Part shown: positions 27,536 to 36,781 of the stretch, piece after piece
Numbering within the stretch: the stretch's first letter is position 1
How the letters are laid out: each line of letters starts with the position of its first letter
NCBI RefSeq assembly: GCF_002454115.1
Contig: NZ_DKIH01000006.1
Coordinates: 248,641-312,640 of the forward strand
Source of the DNA: Sphingopyxis sp. UBA6723
GTDB lineage: Bacteria; Pseudomonadota; Alphaproteobacteria; Sphingomonadales; Sphingomonadaceae
Length of the DNA stretch: 64,000 bases
Reading direction: 5' to 3'
Notes under the pieces: model-generated
Databases searched by the model: none
Seen by the model: only the letters and a program-made list of their open reading frames with translations
Told to the model about the DNA's origin: nothing
Position numbers and translations under genes: made by a program

Positions 27536-28764
27536 GGGGCCGCACCCGCCGGCGGTTCGAGTATCAGATCGCGTGTGACAAGGACCCGCAAAGCGAAGCC
27601 GGGGCGGATCGTGAGGGTTGGCGGGATGTTCATCTGACGCTCGACGAGCCGCCGTCCCGACTGGTTGACCGTATCCTGCGGCCCGTCGCGAAGCGCCCGC
27701 ACGAGCGCATCATCCCCGTCCGAGCCAAGTTCGGCTCCGACGCCGAGCAACGTAGAGACGAGCGCCGCGCGCAGCATCGACCCCCAATGATGGTCGGTGC
27801 GATCGGCAATCCCCGCCATGCCCCGCGCATCGGCGCCGGGCTGACGATCGAGCCGGATCGATCGGCCACCGGGCAGGATCAACCGGTTCCAGGCCAGCAA
27901 GACGCGCTCCTGCCCCACGGATATTTCGCTGTCATAGTCGCCGATCAGCCGGGCACCCTGCGGAATGAGGAGAATGCGACCCGTCGGGCTATCGAAGACA
28001 TGCTGGGTCACCTGCGCCGTGACCTGTCCGGGAAGGTCGGACCTGATACCAGTGATCAGCGCGGCCGGAATGAGACTTCCCGCCTGGAGGATGTATGGCG
28101 AAGCAGGCGCATGAAGGAGCTCGGCACTCTCGAACGGTTCGGCGGAGCCGCCCGCGAGAAAGGCGCGCCGCGCCGCCGCCGGAGTCCGCGCGCCGCCTTC
28201 GGGTGCCGACATGGTCGCGGCGGACGGTTCGATCGATCCACGCTGCGCGTCTGCAACCGGCGCGCCCGAGGTCCCTCCTCCAAGGAATATCCGGCTCGCC
28301 GTGGCGGCCTCGCGCTCCAGCCGCGCCCGATCGCGCGCCTCGTCGGCGGGTGAGCGCCCGCCGGCGGGCGGATTTCCCATCGGCGGCACCGGGATCGTCT
28401 CGCCGTTCTGCTGCGCCGAGACGATCGGTCGCCCGAGATCGCCGGGTAGCGGCGGTCCGAGCTTCGGCACCTTGCCATAGTCGGCGGGCGCACCGGTGAC
28501 GACTTCGGCGCGATTCGCTCCATCGGCCGTGTAGAGATTCTCGGCGGTCTTCGGGGCTACGGGTTGCAGCGCCCAGAGCAGAGCGCCGCCGATCGCGGTG
28601 CCGCCGGCAGCGCCGATCATCGCGAGCGCCTTGCGCGAAAGCCGCATGACCCGCGGCGTGTCGCCGCGTAGCCGAAAAGGATCGACCTCCGGGCCGGGCG
28701 CCGTGCGCTCGCCCGCTTCCGGCACGTCGGCGGGCGCCACCGCCTCGCTTGCCGGCCCGGTCAC
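27532..28764 (-). CDS. trbI: TrbI/VirB10-like T4SS scaffold protein
   Basis: A 410-residue protein that spans the inner membrane and joins the outer membrane core of the mating channel. A cytoplasmic N-terminus of about 45 residues is followed by one helix (LAMIGAAGGTAIGGALLWAL), a proline-rich periplasmic linker, and the C-terminal VirB10 barrel (AGSLIPAALITGIRSDLPGQ, LLIPQGARLIGDYDSEI, NIPPTLTIRPGFALRVLV). The gene overlaps trbG and the DUF2274 gene by four bases on either side, part of an unbroken operon from trbB. Confidence 0.93.
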   Translation of the reverse strand: MTGPASEAVAPADVPEAGERTAPGPEVDPFRLRGDTPRVMRLSRKALAMIGAAGGTAIGGALLWALQPVAPKTAENLYTADGANRAEVVTGAPADYGKVPKLGPPLPGDLGRPIVSAQQNGETIPVPPMGNPPAGGRSPADEARDRARLEREAATASRIFLGGGTSGAPVADAQRGSIEPSAATMSAPEGGARTPAAARRAFLAGGSAEPFESAELLHAPASPYILQAGSLIPAALITGIRSDLPGQVTAQVTQHVFDSPTGRILLIPQGARLIGDYDSEISVGQERVLLAWNRLILPGGRSIRLDRQPGADARGMAGIADRTDHHWGSMLRAALVSTLLGVGAELGSDGDDALVRALRDGPQDTVNQSGRRLVERQMNIPPTLTIRPGFALRVLVTRDLILEPPAGAAP

Positions 28765-29615
28765 GACCGCCCCCGGCGGCGCGGCATTTCACGCTTGATC
28801 CGAACGACGCGGGCCTGCTTTCCGGCGCCCAAGCGGAGTTCGCCGCGCTCGAAAAGGCGGTCGACGATCATGTAGCGGCCCTGCACCCGGTAGTTGACAA
28901 GCTCTGCCTCGCCGCTGCCGCCGATGACGAAGAGTGGCGGCATATCGCCGGTGGCGATATCCTCACCGAATTCGATGATTAGCTGGCGCGAGTCGTCGAA
29001 GGCGCGCACCGGCCGCCACGCGGCCTTGTCGCCTGCGATGCGGTAGCGGAAGTTGAGCGCGGCGAGATCGATCGCCCCGGCAACGGGCGCCACCCTCGCC
29101 GCCTCGGCCTCGGCAAGCTGCAAGGCGATCAGCTCATCGGCGGGATAGGTCCAGGATACCGATGCCATATAGGCCGCGGCGGTCGCGCGCAGCTCGACAT
29201 GATAGGTGCGCCGGTCGGTGTTGATGATGAGATTCGTGGCGATATCGGATCGGGTGGGTTTCGCCAGAATATGCACGCGCCGCCGGGCCCCGGTCCCGCT
29301 GACCGTATCGCCGATGATCCAGCGCACCGTGTCGCCCGCGGCGACCGGCCCCGGGCCGACGAGCTGTTCGCCTTCCTGAAGGACGATATCGGTGACCTGC
29401 CCTGGCGCAGCATAGACCTGAAAGAGCGCGCCTTCGGACCAGGCATATTGCTGGATGGCGTTCCGATAGCCTTGCCGGTCGGGCTGCACGCGCGCCTCGG
29501 CGTTGGCGCGGCCGACGCGCTGGCGGGGATCGGCGGCCTCGCTCGCCGCGGCGGGCGCCGCAAGGAGGGACAGCATGGCTCCGAGTGCGATCGGAAGCAG
29601 AGGATATCGCGTCAT
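28761..29615 (-). CDS. trbG: TrbG/VirB9-like T4SS outer core protein
   Basis: A 284-residue periplasmic/outer membrane core protein with signal peptide MTRYPLLPIALGAMLSLLAAPAAAS. The VirB9 domain is seen in VRWIIGDTVSGTG, VHILAKPTRSDIATNLII and, toward the end, DKAAWRPVRAFDDSRQLIIEF and LVNYRVQGRYMIVDRLFE. Together with TrbI it forms the channel ring. It overlaps trbI and trbF by four bases each. Confidence 0.92.
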   Translation of the reverse strand: MTRYPLLPIALGAMLSLLAAPAAASEAADPRQRVGRANAEARVQPDRQGYRNAIQQYAWSEGALFQVYAAPGQVTDIVLQEGEQLVGPGPVAAGDTVRWIIGDTVSGTGARRRVHILAKPTRSDIATNLIINTDRRTYHVELRATAAAYMASVSWTYPADELIALQLAEAEAARVAPVAGAIDLAALNFRYRIAGDKAAWRPVRAFDDSRQLIIEFGEDIATGDMPPLFVIGGSGEAELVNYRVQGRYMIVDRLFERGELRLGAGKQARVVRIKREMPRRRGRS

Positions 29616-30295
29616 TGGCTGAGTTCCTTCGACCAGTTGATAGCATTGACAAACAGCCCGATCGGGTTGCGGCGAAGCGCGTCGGGCGTGCGTGGCGGCC
29701 GGATCGCGACGGTCACGATCGCCGACCAGCGCGAACGCTCGACTAGGCTGCCGTCCTGATATCGGCGCTCGCTCCAGGCGATGCGGAAGCTGTCTTTCGA
29801 AGCCCGAATGACGCTCGACACATCGACCGCGACCTGGGCCTTGCCGACCTCGGCAAAGGGATCGTTGGTGCGGGCATAGTCATTGAGCGCCTGCGCTCCG
29901 GTCGCGGTGGTAAAGTCATAAGCGCTGAGCCAGTCGGCCCGCAGCACGACCGGATCGGCGGGAATGCTGCGAACATGTTCGATGAAGCGCGCGAGATGGA
30001 ACGCGACCTGCGGATCGGTCGGTTGATAATCGCCGTCGGCCGGCGCGACCGCGCGCGCTTCACCCAGCTTGTCGACCTCGACGACCCAGGGCGTGATCGT
30101 CCCGCGGGCGGACTGCCAGACCAGGCCGCCGGCAAGACCACCGGAGATGATCAGCGCGCCGAAGAAGGCGAGCCGCCAGTTCTTGGCCTGGACCCGCGCA
30201 GAACCGATCCGATCGTCCCACACTTGCGCGGCGCGCTGGTAGGGCGTGACCGGCTCGGGCGCGCGGCCATAATGATTGGTGGGTCTTTTGAACAT
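29612..30295 (-). CDS. trbF: TrbF/VirB8-like T4SS inner membrane protein
   Basis: A 227-residue assembly factor with one N-terminal membrane helix (LAFFGALIISGGLAGGLVW) and a periplasmic NTF2-like VirB8 domain (WVVEVDKLGEARAVAP, FIEHVRSIPADPVVLRADW, LNDYARTNDPF). The start at 30295 (MFKRPTNHYGRAPEP) is typical of TrbF; an upstream in-frame ATG would overlap trbL with an arginine-rich extension. It lies between trbL and trbG in the usual order. Confidence 0.92.
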   Translation of the reverse strand: MFKRPTNHYGRAPEPVTPYQRAAQVWDDRIGSARVQAKNWRLAFFGALIISGGLAGGLVWQSARGTITPWVVEVDKLGEARAVAPADGDYQPTDPQVAFHLARFIEHVRSIPADPVVLRADWLSAYDFTTATGAQALNDYARTNDPFAEVGKAQVAVDVSSVIRASKDSFRIAWSERRYQDGSLVERSRWSAIVTVAIRPPRTPDALRRNPIGLFVNAINWSKELSQ

Positions 30296-30299
30296 GGGA

Positions 30300-31580
30300 T
30301 CAGTCCTTTTCGCTGATGTTCGGCGCCGATCCGGCCCCGTGGCTGTCGCCGCTCTTGAGCGTCTGCGCGCCGATCGTCGCGCCATGCGTCATGGTCTGGC
30401 GCCGCCGCATTGCGGCCGCCCAGGCCGGCGGCGCGCTCGCGGCTTGCGCTGGCGCCGCGCTATCGGTGGGACCGTCGCGGCCCGCCGCGAAATTCGCGCG
30501 AACCCGTTCGGCCATGCTGCGAACAGGTGAAGCTGCGCCGCTGGCTGCGGTACGCGCCACATTCGCAAGTCCTCCGCCGATGGCCTTCGCCCTGCTCTTC
30601 CCGGCCGCGCCCGCCGCATAAGCGGCCGACGCACTCCCCGCACCGCGCGCGCTCGCTGCTGCTGTGCCGCGCGCCGCCGCTGCAGCCGCGCCGGTGGCCA
30701 GGGTCGCGCCAGCCGCCCCGGCGGCAAGCGTTGCGCCTGCGGCGACTGCGGTGCCTGCGGCGGCCCCTGCTCCGAGTTGCGGACCGCCGGCGACGATCCC
30801 GTTGGCGATCGATGGGCCGAAGATGCCGAGGCCGAGCAGCGTCAAAGCGCCGAGCGCGATCGCCATGACCTGTTCGATGTCAGGCTCCGGACCGAGGCCG
30901 GCCTGCATGAAGCGGTCGAACAGGGTCACCCCGATGCCGGTGATCACCGCGAGGACGAGCACCTTGATGCCCGACGATATGATGTGGCCAAGCACGCGTT
31001 CGGCCATGAAGGCGGTGCGGCCGAAGAAGGCGAACGGCAGCAACACGAAGCCCGCGAGCGTCACCAGCTTGAATTCCAAGATGGTCACGAAGACCTGCAC
31101 CGCGAGAATGAAGAAGGCGAGGACGACGATCACCCAGGCGATCAGTAGGATCATGATCTGCACGAAGTTGGTGAAGAGACCGACCGGGCCGACCAGGTCC
31201 GCCGATGCATCGAGCAGGGGCTGCGCCGCATCGATGCCGGTCGCGGCGACGACGCCGGGACGCATGAAGTCGCCGATCGCCATGGCGCCGCCGCTCGCCT
31301 TGAGGCCGAGGCCGGCGAAGCTTTCGAGCATGATGACGGCCAGCGCCTGGAAGTTGCCGATGATGAAGGCGAAGACGCCGATGTAGAGGGTCTTCTTGAC
31401 GAGGCGCTGGATGATGTCCTCGTCGGTGCCCCACGCCCAGAACAGCGCGGCGATCGTCACGTCGATGACGATGAGGGTCGAGGAGAGAAAGCCGACTTCG
31501 CCCCCGAGCAGGCCGAAGCCGCTGTCGATATAAGTCGAGAAGACCGCCAGAAACTGGTCGATAACGCCGGTGTCTTCCAT
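30300..31580 (-). CDS. trbL: TrbL/VirB6-like polytopic T4SS protein
   Basis: A 426-residue inner membrane channel protein. The start at 31580 (MEDTGVIDQFLAVFSTYI) fits the family; the reading frame stays open further upstream but overlaps trbK. Five to six hydrophobic helices lie in residues 30-300, including FVQIMILLIAWVIVVLAFF. The last 130 residues are almost pure alanine/glycine with arginine (about 30400-30760), a low-complexity tail common in TrbL. It probably forms the inner membrane pore of the mating channel. Confidence 0.92.
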   Translation of the reverse strand: MEDTGVIDQFLAVFSTYIDSGFGLLGGEVGFLSSTLIVIDVTIAALFWAWGTDEDIIQRLVKKTLYIGVFAFIIGNFQALAVIMLESFAGLGLKASGGAMAIGDFMRPGVVAATGIDAAQPLLDASADLVGPVGLFTNFVQIMILLIAWVIVVLAFFILAVQVFVTILEFKLVTLAGFVLLPFAFFGRTAFMAERVLGHIISSGIKVLVLAVITGIGVTLFDRFMQAGLGPEPDIEQVMAIALGALTLLGLGIFGPSIANGIVAGGPQLGAGAAAGTAVAAGATLAAGAAGATLATGAAAAAARGTAAASARGAGSASAAYAAGAAGKSRAKAIGGGLANVARTAASGAASPVRSMAERVRANFAAGRDGPTDSAAPAQAASAPPAWAAAMRRRQTMTHGATIGAQTLKSGDSHGAGSAPNISEKD

Positions 31581-31584
31581 CGGG

Positions 31585-31827
31585 CTAGTCCTTCTGTCCA
31601 AAGAAATGGCGGCGCTTGGCGTCCCAAGCCGCTTCACAGTCCGCATCGGCGACCGTGACCGTGCGGCAGCGGTCGGCGACGTCGGCGGCTGCCGGGTGTG
31701 CGCTCGCCCCGGAGATCGGGGGGACGGGCGCACGAGGCGTAGGCGGCGATGACGCATGCAGAATTGCCAGCGTCATGAGCAGGCCGCCCAGCACCGCGAC
31801 CGCCGCTATCTTCGCCGCCCGGCCCAT
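31585..31827 (-). CDS. TrbK-like small protein (putative entry exclusion, TrbK-alt)
   Basis: An 80-residue protein with an N-terminal membrane or signal segment (VAVLGGLLMTLAILHA) and a conserved C-terminus with two cysteines in CRTVTVADADCEAAW followed by KRRHFFG. This arrangement between trbJ and trbL is typical of the TrbK-alt family, thought to block entry of a second copy of the element. Too small for confident functional transfer, but position and motif agree. Confidence 0.82.
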   Translation of the reverse strand: MGRAAKIAAVAVLGGLLMTLAILHASSPPTPRAPVPPISGASAHPAAADVADRCRTVTVADADCEAAWDAKRRHFFGQKD

Positions 31828-31828
31828 C

Positions 31829-32545
31829 TCAATTGCCTTTGCGGAAGCGGCGGAAGCGCTCGCGGCCTTCAGCCTCGGCGGCGGCGCTGCGCGCAGCGTC
31901 GAGCATCTGCGCGCGGCCCTGCGCGGCGAGCGCCGCGGTAAGGTCGGAGAGCTGCTGCGACTGGACGGCGAGGATCTGGTTGCCCGCCTGCGCCGCCTGC
32001 AAGGCGCCGGTCGCCGACTGGCTCGCCGAGACGAGGGTTCCGATCGACTGGCGCGTGCCGTCGATGTTGGTGACGACGCCGGCCTGCACCTTCATCGCAT
32101 CCTGGAACGCGCCGACGCTGTCGTTCCAACGCGCCTCGGCATTGGCGACCATCGCCGCCTGCGGCCCCGACAAGGCTGCGCCCTTGTAGCGGGCATCGAA
32201 AGCGGTCTGGATATCGCCGACGTCATAAGCGACGCGCTGCGCCTCACTCAGCAATTGGCGGGTGCGATCGACCTGGCCTTGCAATTCCTGCAGCGTCGAG
32301 ACGGGCAGGCTGGTCAGATTGCGCGCCTCGTTTGCCAGCGACGTCGCCTGGTTCTGCAGCATGGAGATCTGATTGTTGATCTGCTCGAGGGTGCGCGCGG
32401 CGGTCAGGATATTCTGCGCATAATTGCGCGGATCGTGAACGATGCCGCCGATCTGCGCCGCGGCGGGAACAGTCACTCCGCTCGCGATCAAGGTCGATCC
32501 GGCGAGCAGGGCAGCAAGCAGCACGCGGTTCGTCACATTCTTCAT
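31829..32545 (-). CDS. trbJ: TrbJ/VirB5-like T4SS protein
   Basis: A 238-residue periplasmic protein with signal peptide MKNVTNRVLLAALLAGSTLI through PAAAQ and a helical, glutamine-rich body (AARTLEQINNQISMLQNQAT, LQELQGQVDRTRQLLSEAQ). The start at 32545 overlaps the trbE stop by four bases. TrbJ is a minor pilus component or adhesin. Confidence 0.91.
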   Translation of the reverse strand: MKNVTNRVLLAALLAGSTLIASGVTVPAAAQIGGIVHDPRNYAQNILTAARTLEQINNQISMLQNQATSLANEARNLTSLPVSTLQELQGQVDRTRQLLSEAQRVAYDVGDIQTAFDARYKGAALSGPQAAMVANAEARWNDSVGAFQDAMKVQAGVVTNIDGTRQSIGTLVSASQSATGALQAAQAGNQILAVQSQQLSDLTAALAAQGRAQMLDAARSAAAEAEGRERFRRFRKGN

Positions 32546-34995
32546 AACAAGGACTCCTTCAGCTGGTCGGGGGTTTCGAGGTTCGCGAGCAGATCGGCGG
32601 CCCAATAGAGGCCGCGGTGACGCAGCCAGAATTCGGCAAAATCGGCGTGGCCGCGCGTCTCGATCAGCTCGCCGATCTTGATCTGGTCGGTCTTTGAAGA
32701 GGCGGCAGTGAAAGCGAGCGCGATGTCGCCGAGGCCCAGTTCGAACAGCCGGTTGCCGCGCCGCGACTGGCAATAATAGTCGCGCTTCGGTGTCGCCCGG
32801 CTCAGTATTTCGATTTGGCGATGGTTGAGCCCGAAGCGTTCATAGACCCGCGCGATCTGCGGCTCGGCGGCGCGTTCGTTGGGCAGGAATATCCTTGTCG
32901 GACAGCTCTCGATGATCGCGGGCGCAATGAGCGAGCCTTCGATATCGGCGAGGCTTTGCGTCGCAAAGATCACGCTCGCATTCTTCTTGCGGAGCGTCTT
33001 CAGCCATTCGCGCAGCTGCGCGGCGAAGGCCGGACTGTCGAGAACGAGCCAGCCTTCGTCGATGATGATCAGCGTCGGTGAGCCGTCGAGGCGGCCCTCG
33101 ATGCGGTGGAAAAGATAGGCGAGGACCGAGGCCGCCGACGAGGCGCCGACCAGCCCTTCGGTTTCGAGCGCCTGAACACGCGCATCGCCAAGATGCTCTG
33201 CCTCGGCGTCGAGCAGCCGTCCCCAGGGACCGCCCACGAGATAGGGCGAAAGCGCGAGCTTCAAATCCTGCGACTGGAGAAGCACGGCGAGGCCGGTCAG
33301 CGTGCGCTCGGCGACCGGCGCGGTCGCGAGCGAGGTCAGCGCCGACCAGAGATGCTCCTTCGCGGCCGGATCGACATCGACCCCCTCGCCGACGAGCAAA
33401 GCCGCGAGCCATTCGGCGGCCCAGGCGCGCTCAGCGGCCTCGTCGATCCGCGCCAGCGGTTGCAGCGAGACCGACCCGGCGCTGCCGGCATCGTGCAGCG
33501 CGCCGCCAAGATCCTGCCAGTCACCCCCCATCGCGAGCGCGGCGGCGCGGATCGATCCGCCATAGTCGAAGGCGAATATCTGGTTGCCCTCGTAGCGGCG
33601 GAACTGGAGCGCCATCAGCGCCAGCAGGACGGATTTCCCGGCACCGGTCGGGCCGACCACGAGGCAATGGCCGACGTCGCCGACATGGAGCGAAAAGCGG
33701 AACGGGGTCGAACCTTCGGTCTTGCCGTAAAGCAAGGGGGCATCACCGAAATGCTCGTCCCGCTCCGCCCCCGCCCACACCGCCGACAGGGGAATGAGGT
33801 GGGCGAGATTGAGGGTCGAAATCGGGGGCTGGCGCACATTGGCATAGACATGGCCGGGGAGGCTCCCGAACCAGGCCTCGAGCGCATTGACGCCTTCGAC
33901 CGTGCAGGTGAAATCGCGGCTCTGAACGATTTTCTCGACGAGGCGCAGCTTCTCGGCCGCTTGGCCCGGATCGCGATCCCAGACGGTGACCGTCGCGGTG
34001 ACATAGGCGATGCCCGCCTCGTCGGCGCCGAGCTCCTGCAGTGCCATGTCGGCGTCGGCCGCCTTGTTCGAGGCATCGCTGTCCATCAGGACAGAGGCCT
34101 CGTTGGTCATCACCTCCTTGAGGATTGCGGCGACCGACTTGCGCTTGGCGAACCATTGCCGCCGGATCTTGGTCAGCAGCTTGGTCGCGTCGGTCTTGTC
34201 GAGCATGATGGCGCGCGACGACCAGCGATAGGCGAACGCCTGGCGGTTCAATTCGTCGAGCAGGCCCGGGAAGGTGACGCTCGGGAAGCCGGTGATGGTG
34301 AGGGTGCGCAGATGATGATCGCCGAGCCGCGGCTCAAGCCCACCGACCAGCGCTTCATCGCCGAGCAGCGCGTCGAGATAGACCGGGGTCTCGGGAACGC
34401 GGACGCGCTGGACCTTGGTCGAGATACAGCTGTGGAGATAGGTCAGCGTGTCGCCGTCGCCCAGCCATTCGGCCTCGGGCATGAAGCCTTCGACAAGGTG
34501 AAGCATGCGGCCGGTGCGGTCGATGAAGCTTTTCAGCAATTCCTTGGGATCGACGCCGGTTTTCGAGCGACCCTCATAGAGCCAGGACTCAGCGCGCGCC
34601 GCTTCCTCTGCCGGCGGCATCCACAAGAGGGTCAGATAATAGAAGCTCTCGAAATGGGCGCCTTGCTCGCGGAACTGCTCGCGGCGTTCGACATCGACCA
34701 GCTCGGACACCGCATCGGGAAAATCGGACACCGGATAGGTCACCGCGGGCACGCGCTGGGCTTCGACAAAGACTGCCCAGCCCGACCCGAGGCGCCGCAG
34801 CGCGCTGTTGAGGCGCGCGGTCACCGCGACGAGTTCGGCGGGCGTGGCGCTGTCAAGGTCGGGCCCGCGAAAGCGCGCCGTGCGCTGGAAGGCGCCGTCC
34901 TTGTTCAGCACCACGCCCTCCGCCACCAGGCAGACCCAAGGGAGAAAATCGGCGAGGCGGGCGGATTTCGTGCGATATTCGGATAGGTTCATCAT
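32542..34995 (-). CDS. trbE: TrbE/VirB4-like T4SS ATPase
   Basis: An 817-residue ATPase that powers pilus assembly and transfer. The start is at 34995 or the adjacent ATG at 34992 (MMNLSEYRTKSARLADFLPW), overlapping the trbD stop. The CagE/VirB4 N-terminal region is followed by Walker A VVGPTGAGKSVLLALMALQ and Walker B LIIIDEGWLVLD, then SVIFATQSLADIEGS, a typical VirB4 stretch. A large apparent antisense frame on the plus strand is a GC-rich shadow of this gene. Confidence 0.94.
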   Translation of the reverse strand: MMNLSEYRTKSARLADFLPWVCLVAEGVVLNKDGAFQRTARFRGPDLDSATPAELVAVTARLNSALRRLGSGWAVFVEAQRVPAVTYPVSDFPDAVSELVDVERREQFREQGAHFESFYYLTLLWMPPAEEAARAESWLYEGRSKTGVDPKELLKSFIDRTGRMLHLVEGFMPEAEWLGDGDTLTYLHSCISTKVQRVRVPETPVYLDALLGDEALVGGLEPRLGDHHLRTLTITGFPSVTFPGLLDELNRQAFAYRWSSRAIMLDKTDATKLLTKIRRQWFAKRKSVAAILKEVMTNEASVLMDSDASNKAADADMALQELGADEAGIAYVTATVTVWDRDPGQAAEKLRLVEKIVQSRDFTCTVEGVNALEAWFGSLPGHVYANVRQPPISTLNLAHLIPLSAVWAGAERDEHFGDAPLLYGKTEGSTPFRFSLHVGDVGHCLVVGPTGAGKSVLLALMALQFRRYEGNQIFAFDYGGSIRAAALAMGGDWQDLGGALHDAGSAGSVSLQPLARIDEAAERAWAAEWLAALLVGEGVDVDPAAKEHLWSALTSLATAPVAERTLTGLAVLLQSQDLKLALSPYLVGGPWGRLLDAEAEHLGDARVQALETEGLVGASSAASVLAYLFHRIEGRLDGSPTLIIIDEGWLVLDSPAFAAQLREWLKTLRKKNASVIFATQSLADIEGSLIAPAIIESCPTRIFLPNERAAEPQIARVYERFGLNHRQIEILSRATPKRDYYCQSRRGNRLFELGLGDIALAFTAASSKTDQIKIGELIETRGHADFAEFWLRHRGLYWAADLLANLETPDQLKESLL

Positions 34996-35261
34996 GGCTG
35001 CATCCAGACGGGATATTTGAGGTGACGCCGGGCGACGTCGACGAATTGCGGGTCGTGGCGGGCAGCCCAGACCGAGAGGGCGTGGCCGATCGCCCAGATC
35101 GCGAGCCCGGCGAGCCAGAGGCGGAGGCCGAGACCAATTGCCCCGGCAAGCGTGCCATTGGCGATCGCGAGGCTGCGCGGCGCGCCGCCGAGCAGGATGG
35201 GCTCGGCCAGCGCCCGGTGGACCGGCGCAAAGAAGCCCGGCACTTCCCCTTCCCGGCTCAT
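34992..35261 (-). CDS. trbD: TrbD/VirB3-like T4SS protein
   Basis: An 89-residue inner membrane protein, MSREGEVPGFFAPVHRALAE, with a central hydrophobic region (GLGLRLWLAGLAIWAIGHAL). This matches VirB3/TrbD in size and order. It starts within the stop of trbC and ends inside the trbE start. Confidence 0.9.
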   Translation of the reverse strand: MSREGEVPGFFAPVHRALAEPILLGGAPRSLAIANGTLAGAIGLGLRLWLAGLAIWAIGHALSVWAARHDPQFVDVARRHLKYPVWMQP

Positions 35262-35593
35262 CAGACGAGCGCTCCGCCGCCGAAGGAGAAGAAGGACAGA
35301 AAGAAACTCGAGGCAGCGAAGGCGATCGACAGGCCGAAGACGATCTGGACCAGCCGGCGAAAGCCGCCCGAGGTATCGCCGAAGGCAAGGCTGAGCCCCG
35401 TAACGATGATGATGATCACCGCGACGATCTTCGCCACCGGTCCCTCGATGCTCTCGAGGATCGACTGGAGCGGCGCCTCCCACGGCATCGACGAGCCGCC
35501 GGCATGAGCGGGAACCGACACCGCAAGCGCGACGAAGAGCGCGGTGGAGCAGAGCATGGCGCGGCGCGCGCCATGCCGGAGGGCATGGATCAT
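35261..35593 (-). CDS. trbC: TrbC/VirB2-like pilin
   Basis: A 110-residue pilin precursor. A signal peptide (about 31 residues, ending VPAHAGG) is followed by two long hydrophobic helices (IVAVIIIIVTGLSLAFG and LVQIVFGLSIAFAASSFF), the standard VirB2 hairpin. The mature subunit would be about 79 residues and may be cyclised by the TraF-type peptidase encoded at 44584-45174, as in RP4; that is inference. Confidence 0.91.
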   Translation of the reverse strand: MIHALRHGARRAMLCSTALFVALAVSVPAHAGGSSMPWEAPLQSILESIEGPVAKIVAVIIIIVTGLSLAFGDTSGGFRRLVQIVFGLSIAFAASSFFLSFFSFGGGALV

Positions 35594-36573
35594 CGATTTT
35601 CTCCTTCAGGGGTGATGAGCGGGGTCAGCCGATATTCGAGGTTCAGCCGGTCAAAGCCGTCGATGCGGGCGAGTTCGGCGAGGCGCCGGCCCGTTCCGTC
35701 GCGTACGAGCACGGCGACCAGATTGATCGTCTCGGCGAGAAGAGCGCGCGGGACGGTGATCACCGCTTCCTGGATGAGCTGCTCCATCCGGCGGAGCGCG
35801 CCAAGCGCACTTCCGGCATGGATCGTTCCGACGCCGCCGGGATGACCGGTGCCCCATGCTTTCAGGAGATCCAGCGCTTCGGCGCCGCGCACCTCACCGA
35901 TCGGAATGCGGTCGGGCCGCAGGCGCAGCGAAGAGCGGACGAGATCGGACAGCGATGCGACACCGTCCTTGGTGCGCATCGCGACGAGATTGCGCGCCGC
36001 GCACTGCAGTTCGCGCGTGTCCTCGATCAAGACAATCCGGTCGCTGCTTCCGGCAATTTCGGCGAGCAACGCGTTGGTCAGCGTCGTCTTGCCGGTCCCG
36101 GTGCCGCCCGCGACAAGAATGTTGAGCCGGTCGCGGACGCCGCAGCGCATAATATCCGCAGCGCCAGCCGACATGATGCCCGACGCGACATAATCGGCGA
36201 GCGTGAAGACCGCGATCGCCGGCTTGCGGATCGCGAAGGTCGGCGCCGAGACGACCGGGGGCAGCAGCCCCTCGAAGCGTTCGCCACCGTCCGGCAGCTC
36301 GGCCGAAACGCGCGGCGCGGCGCTGTGGACTTCGGCGCCGACATGATGCGCGACGAGACGGATGATGCGCTCGCCATCGGCGGCGCTCAGCGTTTCACCA
36401 CTGTCCTCGATCCCTTGGCCGAGGCGATCAACCCAGAGCCGACCGTCGGGATTGAGCATGATTTCGATGACTACGCGGTCGGCGAGCCAATCCGCGATCG
36501 CGCCGCCCATCGCGGTGCGCAGCATGCGCGCGCTGCGGTGACGTGCCTCCAGCCGGATTGGTTCTGCGCCCAT
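35590..36573 (-). CDS. trbB: TrbB/VirB11-like T4SS ATPase
   Basis: A traffic ATPase, 327 residues from the ATG at 36573 (MGAEPIRLEARHRSARMLRT); the frame stays open to 36720, but that extension does not resemble TrbB. It contains AIADWLADRVVIEIMLNPDG, Walker A VAGGTGTGKTTLTNALL, IVLIEDTRELQ, RPDRIPIGEVRGAEALDLL and GTGHPGGVGTIHAGSA. It opens the leftward trb operon and is divergent from a LuxR-type HTH gene. Confidence 0.92.
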   Translation of the reverse strand: MGAEPIRLEARHRSARMLRTAMGGAIADWLADRVVIEIMLNPDGRLWVDRLGQGIEDSGETLSAADGERIIRLVAHHVGAEVHSAAPRVSAELPDGGERFEGLLPPVVSAPTFAIRKPAIAVFTLADYVASGIMSAGAADIMRCGVRDRLNILVAGGTGTGKTTLTNALLAEIAGSSDRIVLIEDTRELQCAARNLVAMRTKDGVASLSDLVRSSLRLRPDRIPIGEVRGAEALDLLKAWGTGHPGGVGTIHAGSALGALRRMEQLIQEAVITVPRALLAETINLVAVLVRDGTGRRLAELARIDGFDRLNLEYRLTPLITPEGENR

Positions 36574-36781
36574 CGGGAACCCCGTTTCATGAGCCTTGGC
36601 GACGATGCCCGGCTCGACGGGGATGAGTAAGAGACGCAGAGAAAACCCAAATTCAACAAGGTTTTCGTGCCGTCGTACCGTCTCGTAGAAAGACAGGCCG
36701 TGGCGTAGGTCGCTCCGCATCGGAACGGATAAAAATCATGGTGGAACTTGTGAAACGCCCGATTTTGACAACAGTGTAACA

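Noticed and set aside
33106..34986. 626-codon open frame on the plus strand opposite trbE
   Set aside because: It is fully antisense to trbE, which has clear Walker motifs. High GC and third-position bias create long antisense frames; the translation resembles no family.
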